A DNA stretch of 5,570 bases from Pseudomonadota bacterium (GTDB taxonomy: Bacteria > Pseudomonadota > Alphaproteobacteria > Micropepsales > Micropepsaceae): assembly GCA_023427355.1 (NCBI GenBank), contig JAEZBK010000064.1:1-5570 (forward strand). The letters are read 5' to 3'. Shown here piece by piece: positions 1 to 5,570 of the stretch (its first letter is position 1; each line of letters starts with the position of its first letter). The notes beneath the pieces are model-generated. The model was given only the letters and a program-made list of their open reading frames with translations, searched no databases and was not told the origin of the DNA. The translations under genes and the position numbers were made by a program.

Positions 1-2409
1 GTCCTCGCATTTGGGCGTGCGCAGGAACGGCTTGCCGGACGTGAAAAGACCCGACCACACCGCCTTGCCCACCGTATGGGTCAGCGCCATGCCCGCCAGC
101 GAGGCATAGACGGCGCCCTTCAGGCCCGAACGCACCTTGGGCGGATAGAGCACCAACGTCTTGAACAGCTTGGTGGCGAACAGCGCCATCGCCGCCGCCG
201 ACAAGGCAGGCATCGGCACATCCACATAGGCGGGCAGTACCCACATCAGCAGCGTCCAGACAATGGCGGTCATCGTCACCACCATGCCCAGGCCATCGGA
301 GACCCAGGGCAGCCACCCCGACAGGAACTGGTAGCGTTGCGGCCAGGAAAGGCCCGAACGGCCCAGGAAGATGTCGCGCTTGTGGCGCTTGAGCATCTGC
401 ATGGCGCCATAGACCCAGCGGTACCGCTGGGACATGAAGGCGTCCAGCGTGTCCGGCTCCAGTCCCTGCCCCATGCTCTGCGGGATATAGACCGCGTCAT
501 AGCCGGCCTCGAACAGCTTGAGGCCCAGTTCGGTATCCTCGGTGATGCACCACTCGCTCCAGCCATCCACCTCTTCCAGCGCCGCGCGGGCGACGATGGT
601 CATGGTGCCGTGCTGGATGATGGCGTTGTTCTCGTTGCGCTCCACCATGCCGATATGGAAGAAGCCGCGATATTCCTCGAAGGCCATCTTCTTGAACAGG
701 TTCTCGCCGCCGTCGCGATAATCCTGCGGCCCCTGTACCAGCGCCACGGACGGATCGGCGAAATGCGGAATGACCAGGCGCAGCCAGAAGGGTTCGACCT
801 GATAGTCGCTGTCGATCACCGCGATATGGGTGGCCGCAGGGTCGGTGAGCGCCAGGGCACGGTTCAGCGCACCCGCCTTGAAGCCCTTCATCTGCTCGAA
901 ATGGAAGAAGCGGAAGCGCGGCGTCTCGCACTGGGAATTGAGCAGGCGGCAATGCGCCTCCACCGGACGCCACACCTCGGGATCGGGCGTGTTGTTGTCC
1001 AGCAGGATGACCTCGAAATTGTCATAGTCCAGCCGCGACAGCGCGTTCAGCGTGCCGATCACCATCTGGGGCGGCTCGTTGTAGGTCGGCACATGGATCG
1101 AAACGCGCGGACTGGACTGCGGCACCGCCGCGATCACCGCGCGCCGTTCGACGCGCCACATGCTGGCGGCCAGCTCGATCCCTTCGGTGAGAATGATGGC
1201 GCAGGCCAACAGCACCAGGGGCGACATCGCGATCAGCGCCACGATGTCGGCCGAGCCGATATACTGCAGCGCCGTGGCGTCTATCAGCGCCAGCAGCCCG
1301 GTGGAAATCAGCACGATCAGCGCGCCCACCACCAGATAGCCCGCCTGGCGCACGCGCGGCATGCGCCCCAGCACCAGCAGGCCCAGCGACAGGCCCATCA
1401 CCGCGCCGAACAGCGCATAGCCGCGCCAGGCCGGGAAGGTGCGCAGCATGCCGGTGAAGGCGAATTTCGGCGCGCCATTGGCGTCGAACATGCCCCAATA
1501 GGCGCCCACCGCCCCCTCGCCCCGGGTCTTCCAGGGCTGGTCATAGGCTTCCATGATGTAATAGTCCCAGCCCTGCTCCATGGCGTGCTGGACGAAGGCG
1601 CGCACGAACCAGGCCTGGTTGGCCACGGAAGCTTCGGCATGGCCGCGCGTGCGCCCTTCCGACGGCCAGCCCGCCTCGCCCACGACAACGGTCTTGTCGG
1701 GGAAGGCTTCCTGGATGTTGTTGAAGAAATTCTGTGTCGCCTTCAGCGAGCCGGTGATGTCGGCATTCTCCCAATAGGGCAGAAGGTGGACGAAGATCAT
1801 GTCCACATGCTCGGCGATTTCCGGCACCAGCAGCCAGGTGGACCAGGGCTCGGCAGTCGTCACCTTGATGCGCGCGGGCAGCGCGTCGCGCACGCGGCGG
1901 ATATACGCATTGAGCTGATCGGGCGAGACATAGCCGAACAGCTGGGTCTCGTTGCCGACCACCACGCGGTCCACGGTGCGCCGGTTGGCCAGCGCGGTGC
2001 GGATGGCCAGCTCGATTTCCTTGTCGTTCTCCGCCAGATTGGGGCTGATCCAGATGCCCAGCGTCACGCTCATGCCATAGCGGCGCGCGACCTGCGGAAC
2101 CTTGTCCATGCCGCCCGCCACCGTGTAGGTGCGCACGCGGCCGGTGACATGCGACAGCTGCTCCATGTCGCGTTCGATGTGGGCGATGGAGACGTCCTTC
2201 ATCTGCCGCTCGGACCACATGCGGCTGGGGCTGTAGGCGACGCCCCGCACCTGCCCATCCCAGTCGGGAGCGCTGACCGTGTCGTCGCGGCTTGCCCAGA
2301 ACAGCACGCTCGCCCCCACCACCAGCAAAAGGGCGATGGCGATGCGCAGCTCGCCCCCGCTCAAGGGGAGCAGCGCGCGCAGTCGGCGGACAAGCGTGCT
2401 TCGCGTCAT
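1..2409 (-). CDS. GH17-GT2 fusion beta-glucan synthase/transglucosylase (NdvB-type), C terminus cut by window edge
   Basis: The 803 residues visible read in one frame without interruption to the window edge. Residues 22-39 form a membrane anchor after a basic N terminus. Residues about 53-325 are a glycoside hydrolase family 17 domain: the acid/base Glu is E154 in VGNE, the nucleophile E245 in VGEAGWPS, with the typical HLLPYWE at 208-214. Three membrane segments follow (about 329-347, 356-376, 387-408). A GT2 domain occupies about 420-690, with PTYNEPP (441-447), the DxD motif D533-S-D535, TED (623-625) and QRYRW (661-665, the QxxRW motif of processive synthases). Further membrane segments lie near 697-722, 733-752 and 766-785. 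The segment count and flanking charges put GH17 in the periplasm and GT2 in the cytoplasm. Related fusions (ndvB of Bradyrhizobium and Pseudomonas) make beta-1,3-linked, often cyclic, glucans; a UDP-glucose donor is expected but not shown. The start ATG overlaps the upstream FKBP stop by four bases. The end of the protein lies outside the window. Confidence 0.93.
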   Translation of the reverse strand, partial: MTRSTLVRRLRALLPLSGGELRIAIALLLVVGASVLFWASRDDTVSAPDWDGQVRGVAYSPSRMWSERQMKDVSIAHIERDMEQLSHVTGRVRTYTVAGGMDKVPQVARRYGMSVTLGIWISPNLAENDKEIELAIRTALANRRTVDRVVVGNETQLFGYVSPDQLNAYIRRVRDALPARIKVTTAEPWSTWLLVPEIAEHVDMIFVHLLPYWENADITGSLKATQNFFNNIQEAFPDKTVVVGEAGWPSEGRTRGHAEASVANQAWFVRAFVQHAMEQGWDYYIMEAYDQPWKTRGEGAVGAYWGMFDANGAPKFAFTGMLRTFPAWRGYALFGAVMGLSLGLLVLGRMPRVRQAGYLVVGALIVLISTGLLALIDATALQYIGSADIVALIAMSPLVLLACAIILTEGIELAASMWRVERRAVIAAVPQSSPRVSIHVPTYNEPPQMVIGTLNALSRLDYDNFEVILLDNNTPDPEVWRPVEAHCRLLNSQCETPRFRFFHFEQMKGFKAGALNRALALTDPAATHIAVIDSDYQVEPFWLRLVIPHFADPSVALVQGPQDYRDGGENLFKKMAFEEYRGFFHIGMVERNENNAIIQHGTMTIVARAALEEVDGWSEWCITEDTELGLKLFEAGYDAVYIPQSMGQGLEPDTLDAFMSQRYRWVYGAMQMLKRHKRDIFLGRSGLSWPQRYQFLSGWLPWVSDGLGMVVTMTAIVWTLLMWVLPAYVDVPMPALSAAAMALFATKLFKTLVLYPPKVRSGLKGAVYASLAGMALTHTVGKAVWSGLFTSGKPFLRTPKCED
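2406..2409 (-). other. ATGA start-stop overlap (translational coupling site)
   Basis: The FKBP stop TGA (2408-2406) and the GH17-GT2 start ATG (2409-2407) share two bases in the tetranucleotide ATGA. No strong purine-rich ribosome binding site is obvious in the last bases of the FKBP gene apart from GGG-containing Pro/Gly codons. Re-initiation by ribosomes finishing FKBP is therefore the likely way the large membrane protein is translated. Confidence 0.85.
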
Positions 2410-2999
2410 CGCCCGGGCTGGCTACCCGGCGGCGGCACATAACCCGGCTCGCCCGGACGCGGCGGGGCCTTGGTCCCCAGCAGGCGCATGTCGAAGATCA
2501 GCGTCTGGTTGGGCGGAATGGTGTTGCGGCCGCGCGTGCCATAGGCGAGGCGAGCGGGAATGAAGACCTCCCAGTGATCGCCTTCGCGCATCAATTGCAG
2601 CACCTCGATCCAGCCCTGGATCAGGCCCGAACCGTTGATGTTGAAGCTGGCCGGCAGCCCCGGCGAGGTGCCGTCGAACACTTCGCCATTGATCATCTTG
2701 CCGGTGTAATAGACCTCCACCGTGTCCTGGGTGGTCGGATGGCGGCCAAAGCCGTTGCGAATGATGCGGTACTGCAATCCGCTGGGGCGCGAAACGATGC
2801 CGGGCTTCTTGGCGTTCTGGGCCAGGAAATCGGCATTGGCCTGCAGGCTGAGCTTGGGATCCGTCGAGGGCGGGGGCGCAGGGGGCATCCCGGACTGAAG
2901 ATTGGGCGGCGGCGCGGGCTGCGCCACGGCCACCACGGCCATCAGTGCAAACCCCATCACCAGACCGGAAAATCCGGCAATAAACCGTGCTGTCGGCAT
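2406..2999 (-). CDS. Exported FKBP-type peptidyl-prolyl cis-trans isomerase
   Basis: This 197-residue protein is predicted to catalyse proline isomerisation in the periplasm. Residues 1-26 look like a signal peptide: R5, then a hydrophobic stretch, ending AVA before Q27. A proline-rich linker covers about 28-48. The FKBP domain spans about 72-176 and keeps the positions lining the FKBP12 active site: Y98 in VYYTG, F108-D109 in EVFDGT, L126-I127 and W130 in GLIQGW, Y153 in LAYG, and F169 in LIFDMRLL. A second Pro/Gly-rich tail ends the protein. I chose the ATG at 2999 because AAGGG lies 7 bases upstream and a signal peptide starts immediately; a start at 3062 would add 21 residues before the signal sequence. 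Its TGA overlaps the ATG of the GH17-GT2 gene, so the two are probably translationally coupled. Assisting folding of the periplasmic GH17 domain is a plausible role, but inferred. It could equally be a general Mip/FkpA-like foldase. Confidence 0.95.
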   Translation of the reverse strand: MPTARFIAGFSGLVMGFALMAVVAVAQPAPPPNLQSGMPPAPPPSTDPKLSLQANADFLAQNAKKPGIVSRPSGLQYRIIRNGFGRHPTTQDTVEVYYTGKMINGEVFDGTSPGLPASFNINGSGLIQGWIEVLQLMREGDHWEVFIPARLAYGTRGRNTIPPNQTLIFDMRLLGTKAPPRPGEPGYVPPPGSQPGR

Positions 3000-3009
3000 G
3001 AAACTACCC

Positions 3010-3026
3010 TTATGGCGCGACCATAA
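3010..3026. promoter_or_regulatory. 17-bp inverted repeat at the FKBP ribosome binding site
   Basis: Perfect 6-bp arms, TTATGG and CCATAA, flank a 5-bp centre (CGCGA), starting 11 bases upstream of the FKBP ATG. On the minus-strand transcript the second arm runs into the AAGGG ribosome binding site (3011-3007), so two of its bases lie inside the possible stem. It could be an operator for a dimeric repressor or a small hairpin tuning translation. The rest of the 3000-3095 gap shows no convincing terminator for the exporter gene and no promoter I would call. The symmetry is certain; function is not. Confidence 0.35.
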
Positions 3027-3095
3027 CCCTGCCCGTCCCGGGGCCATAGCCTGAGCGGGCACGGAACACCAGTTTTTTGGCGAATTTGTGCTCGT

Positions 3096-3764
3096 TCAGA
3101 CCTGCTTCAGCAGGTTCCAGGCCAGGTTAACCAGCACGGCAAGGCCGAAGATGGCCACCAGGAAGCCGCAGATGCGATTGATGGCCAGGATGCGGCTGCC
3201 GTCGATTCGCGCATGGAAAAGCCCGATGATCGCCGTCAGGACCAGCCACCAGCCGGCGGAGCCCGCCACAACGCCCAGCACAATGAAGCTGGTGTCGGTG
3301 AAATTGCCCGGCCCGTCCGCAAAACTGCCCAGGCCCGCAAACATGCCGGTGAAGAAAAGCAGCGTCGCCGGATTGGTGATGGTCAGCGCGAAGGTCGACG
3401 CGATGGCCTTCACCAGGCTGGCGCCAGCGCGATCCTTTTCGGCCTTGATCGGACAGTCGTTGGGATTGTCGGGCGGCACGCCGGCCTTCACCGAATACCA
3501 TCCCATCACCACCATCATCACCCCGCCGACCAGCTGGATCGCGGCGGAATAGCCCTCGATGAACTGTGCGGCCCATGTCAGGCCATAACCCGTGACAGCG
3601 GCGAAGACGCCATCGCCCAAAGCCGCGCCCAGGCCCGATACGAAACCGTTGACGGGGCCGAAGGAAAAGGTGCGCCGGATACAGATCAGGTTGACGGGCC
3701 CCACGGGAACCGCCGCGATCAGCCCCATGGCGACGCCGGAAAGTATCAGCCAGAAATAGTCCAT
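3096..3764 (-). CDS. LysE/RhtB-family transporter
   Basis: A 222-residue inner-membrane protein with about six hydrophobic segments (roughly 5-28, 38-62, 72-92, 117-142, 160-182, 195-216). It carries LysE-family signatures: PVGPVNL at 20-26 in the first segment, the glycine-rich G44-x-G46...G50-D51 pattern in the second, and N131-P132 in TNPATLLFF. Family members export amino acids or related small metabolites using the membrane potential; the substrate cannot be read from sequence. Length is about 10-20 residues over typical RhtB proteins, in the loop at 95-115. The ATG at 3764 was preferred because AAGGA lies just upstream and the first segment begins at once; a GTG at 3797 would add 11 residues. 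It lies 130 bp downstream of pyrC and 96 bp upstream of the FKBP gene on the same strand. A shared transcript is possible, but a functional link is not evident. Confidence 0.9.
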   Translation of the reverse strand: MDYFWLILSGVAMGLIAAVPVGPVNLICIRRTFSFGPVNGFVSGLGAALGDGVFAAVTGYGLTWAAQFIEGYSAAIQLVGGVMMVVMGWYSVKAGVPPDNPNDCPIKAEKDRAGASLVKAIASTFALTITNPATLLFFTGMFAGLGSFADGPGNFTDTSFIVLGVVAGSAGWWLVLTAIIGLFHARIDGSRILAINRICGFLVAIFGLAVLVNLAWNLLKQV

Positions 3765-3800
3765 GAATCCTTGAACACGGGAACCGGGGCAAGCCACCCC

Positions 3801-3849
3801 AAGAAAAGCATCGGGTCAATCTTGACAGGCGGCTTTTCTTCCCCGCCTG
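3801..3849. repeat. Two overlapping, mutually exclusive inverted repeats between pyrC and the exporter gene
   Basis: Stem A pairs AAGAAAAGC (3801-3809) with GCTTTTCTT (3832-3840), a perfect 9-bp match with a 22-base loop. Stem B pairs CAGGCGG (3826-3832) with CCGCCTG (3843-3849), a perfect 7-bp match whose 10-base loop contains most of one arm of stem A. Both cannot form at once. Neither stem is followed by a clean T-run on the minus strand, so I do not call a terminator. The structures sit in the 130-bp gap (3765-3894), which holds no gene. They could be part of the pyrC 3' end or of the exporter leader. Confidence 0.4.
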
Positions 3850-3894
3850 ACAGCCGTCACTGTCTAAACGCCCGAAAATGCGGCGCTATCCCTC

Positions 3895-5235
3895 TCACGC
3901 GCCCGGCAAAAGCGTTTCGCCGAACCGCACCGCCTGGCCCACGCCTTCGGCCACCACCGCGAAATCGCGCATGACGGTGCGGCCCCGGATGATGGTGGCC
4001 ACCGGCCAGCCCTTGGTCTTCATGCCGTCAAAGGGCGTCCAGCCGCAGCGCGAGGCGATCCAGGCATTGGTGATTTCGCGCGTCAGCGAAAGGTCCACGA
4101 TGGTGAAATCGGCGTCATACCCCTTGGCGATGCGGCCCTTGCCCGCGATGTCGAAAATGCGCTGCGCGCCCGCGCTGGTCAGGTCCACGAACCGCTCCAG
4201 CGTCAGGTTGCCCTTGTTGACGTGATCCAGCATCAGCGTGGCCAGCGTCTGCACGCCGGGCATGCCCGACGGCGAAGCGGGATATTCCTTCGCCTTCTCT
4301 TCATGGGTGTGCGGCGCATGGTCGGAGCCGATCACATCCACCACGCCCTGGCGCACCGCGTCCCACAGGGCCAGGCGATGGCTTTCCTCGCGAATGGGCG
4401 GGTTCATCTGGGCATAGGTGCCCAGCCGCTCATAACATTCGGGTGCCGACAGCGTCAGGTGCTGGGGCGTCGTCTCGACCGAGGCGATGTCACGGGCATC
4501 GGCCAGCAGCGGAATCTCGTCGCCCGTGGTGACATGCAGCACATGCAGGCGGCGGCCAGCCGCACGCGCCAGGCGCAGCACCCGTTCGGTGGACATGCGC
4601 GCCGATTCCGCATCGCGCCATACCGGATGCGTCACCGGCTTTCCGGCTTCCGCATATTTCTTCCGCTCGATCAACCGGTCTTCATATTCGGAATGGACCG
4701 CGACGCGCCGCTTGCCCGATTTCAGCGCCGCGAAGATGTCGTCGTCATGGCTGAGCAGCAGGTTGCCCGTGGACGAGCCCAGGAATGCCTTGATGCCGCA
4801 CACGCCCGGCAGGCGTTCCAGCGTGGCCAGGTCGGCGACATTCTGCGGCGTCGCACCCGCATAGAAGGCATAGTCGCAATGGGCGCGGTTCTGCATCCGC
4901 GCCACCTTGTCGGCGATGGCCGCCGCATTGGTGGTGGGCGGGTTGGTGTTGGGCATTTCGAAGATCGCGGTGATACCGCCCAGGATGGCGGCGCGCGTAC
5001 CCGTCTCCAGGTCTTCCTTGTGCTCGTTGCCCGGCTCGCGGAAATGCACCTGGGTGTCCATCACGCCGGGCAGCACGTGCAGGCCCTTCGCCTCGAACAC
5101 CTCGGCGGCCTTGGCGTTGGGGAAGCTGCCGATGGCGGCGATGCGCCCGGCGATGACGCCGATATCGGCCTGGGCGATACCATTGGGTGTGGCGGCGATG
5201 CCCCCACGGATCAGGAGGTCAAAGGTCTGGGTCAT
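3895..5235 (-). CDS. pyrC: Dihydroorotase, type I-like (PyrC)
   Basis: Predicted cytoplasmic enzyme of pyrimidine synthesis, interconverting N-carbamoyl-L-aspartate and L-dihydroorotate; 446 residues, normal for the long dihydroorotase class. Amidohydrolase features in order: the metal and substrate motif DTQVHFREPG (60-69), with H64 and R66; MPNT (94-97); GIKAFLG (147-153), where K149 is placed like the carboxylated lysine of hydantoinases and allantoinases; the histidine ligands H181 (VHSEYED) and H234 (VLHVTT); and the catalytic D305 in GSDHAPH. R66, which binds the substrate carboxylate in dihydroorotases, argues against a hydantoinase; allantoinase remains a weak alternative. The first histidine of the usual HxHxR motif is Gln62. 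The ATG at 5235 gives the common MTQTFDLLIRGG N terminus; a TTG at 5271 would add 12 residues. There is no clear ribosome binding site before the ATG, which follows a hairpin. The gene is divergent from the ygfZ-like gene, 58 bp away. Confidence 0.94.
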   Translation of the reverse strand: MTQTFDLLIRGGIAATPNGIAQADIGVIAGRIAAIGSFPNAKAAEVFEAKGLHVLPGVMDTQVHFREPGNEHKEDLETGTRAAILGGITAIFEMPNTNPPTTNAAAIADKVARMQNRAHCDYAFYAGATPQNVADLATLERLPGVCGIKAFLGSSTGNLLLSHDDDIFAALKSGKRRVAVHSEYEDRLIERKKYAEAGKPVTHPVWRDAESARMSTERVLRLARAAGRRLHVLHVTTGDEIPLLADARDIASVETTPQHLTLSAPECYERLGTYAQMNPPIREESHRLALWDAVRQGVVDVIGSDHAPHTHEEKAKEYPASPSGMPGVQTLATLMLDHVNKGNLTLERFVDLTSAGAQRIFDIAGKGRIAKGYDADFTIVDLSLTREITNAWIASRCGWTPFDGMKTKGWPVATIIRGRTVMRDFAVVAEGVGQAVRFGETLLPGA

Positions 5236-5236
5236 G

Positions 5237-5260
5237 GCCAAAGGGGTAGCCCCGCTTGGC
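5237..5260. promoter_or_regulatory. Hairpin immediately upstream of the pyrC start codon
   Basis: GCCAA (5237-5241) pairs with TTGGC (5256-5260), and inside it GGGG (5243-5246) pairs with CCCC (5250-5253) around a 3-base loop. One unpaired base on one side and two on the other separate the two stems. On the pyrC transcript the structure ends one base before the AUG and fills the place where a ribosome binding site should be. By analogy with E. coli pyrC, where a leader hairpin blocks translation when pyrimidines are plentiful, it may control initiation; this is inference. Confidence 0.45.
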
Positions 5261-5293
5261 TTTCCGGGCAAGCCGCATTACCTCAGGGGAACC

Positions 5294-5570
5294 ATGCAGC
5301 CCTGCCGCCTTGAAAGCCGCGCCGTCATCAGCCTGACCGGGCCCATGGCGCGCGAATTCCTGCAAAACCTCGTCACCAACGACCTGGCGGTGCTGGAACC
5401 GGGGCGGGGACTATAAGCCGCCCTCCTCTCCCCCCAGGGCAAGATCGGGTTCGATTTTCTTGTGGTCGAAGGCGAAGGCGGGCTGCTGATGGACGTGGCG
5501 GCCGAGGCCAGCGCCGCCCTGCTTAAGAAGCTGAAGCTCTATCGCCTGCGCACCCCGGTGGAGTTAGAGG
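5294..5570 (+). pseudogene. ygfZ: ygfZ-like (folate-binding GcvT-related protein) with in-frame TAA at codon 41; 3' end beyond window
   Basis: The ATG at 5294 has AGGGGA (5285-5290) three bases upstream, slightly close. The first 40 codons match the start of YgfZ/GcvT-like proteins, including ISLTGPMAREFLQNLVTND (12-30). These proteins bind tetrahydrofolate and support iron-sulfur enzyme assembly or repair in the cytoplasm. Codon 41 is TAA (5414-5416). The same frame then continues as YgfZ-like sequence, with AALLSPQGKI directly after the stop and FDFLVV following. No frame change is needed, and family members have a tyrosine where the stop lies, so one base change (TAT or TAC to TAA) explains it. 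An in-frame ATG at codon 66 (5489) could restart translation but lacks a good ribosome binding site. The family's KGCYxGQE motif would lie beyond the window. I call it interrupted; a sequencing error remains possible. Confidence 0.75.

Noticed and set aside
1541..2440. A 299-codon minus-strand open frame starting upstream of the GH17-GT2 gene
   Set aside because: It runs in a different frame through the GH17 coding region, where the true frame gives intact catalytic motifs; its own translation resembles no protein family I know.
76..2442. A 788-codon plus-strand open frame
   Set aside because: It is in exact antisense register with the GH17-GT2 gene, so its stops would correspond to TTA, CTA and TCA codons, which that gene does not use. 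The translation is a low-complexity mix of His, Arg, Gln and Gly with no recognisable domain.
3000..3095. Rho-independent terminator after the exporter gene
   Set aside because: Only short imperfect GC pairings (GCCCG/CGGGC, 20-base loop) and a small CCA/TGG pairing around a T-run were found; none makes a proper stem followed by a T-tract on the minus strand.
3822..3827. A perfect TTGACA (consensus -35) on the plus strand
   Set aside because: No -10 element lies at a suitable distance and there is no plus-strand gene downstream; it is better explained as part of the inverted repeats.
4222..5313. A 363-codon plus-strand open frame over pyrC
   Set aside because: Same antisense-register effect: it mirrors pyrC codon for codon and has the composition of a shadow frame.
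5414..5416. TAA reassigned to tyrosine in this organism
   Set aside because: Only one instance is seen. The neighbouring genes use ordinary Tyr codons and standard TGA stops, and no bacterial code with TAA as Tyr is known to me. A mutation or sequence error is far simpler.

Overview
The window looks like a piece of an alphaproteobacterial chromosome. It is rich in G+C and uses TGA at every complete stop. It carries an alphaproteobacterial-style dihydroorotase, and a GH17-GT2 fusion of the type known from Bradyrhizobium and Pseudomonas ndvB. The order or genus cannot be fixed from this sequence. Gene density is high: only three short gaps (about 58, 130 and 97 bp) lie between genes, and no RNA gene, insertion sequence or CRISPR array is visible.

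Four genes lie on the minus strand, in transcription order from the right: pyrC (dihydroorotase, 5235-3895), a LysE/RhtB-type exporter (3764-3096), an exported FKBP-type prolyl isomerase (2999-2406), and a large membrane protein joining a GH17 glucanase/transglucosylase domain to a GT2 synthase domain (2409 to the left edge, C terminus missing). The FKBP stop and the GH17-GT2 start overlap as ATGA, so these two are almost certainly co-translated. The pair looks like an envelope beta-glucan synthesis unit with a periplasmic folding helper, which is inference. pyrC and the exporter are more loosely spaced and may be separate transcripts.

On the right, divergent from pyrC, a plus-strand ygfZ-like gene begins at 5294 and runs off the window. 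It reads as a good YgfZ/GcvT-like N terminus, but has an in-frame TAA at codon 41, after which the same frame continues as recognisable YgfZ sequence. The fragment also contains CTA and TTA leucine codons, which are absent from all 1,671 codons of the four minus-strand genes. This is the most unusual thing in the window: a recent nonsense mutation, early decay or a sequence error.

The gaps hold structured DNA: a hairpin that ends one base before the pyrC ATG and takes the place of a ribosome binding site, a 17-bp dyad touching the FKBP ribosome binding site, and two overlapping, mutually exclusive stems upstream of the exporter. I saw no clear new defence or mobile system. Most of the window is ordinary chromosomal gene content.
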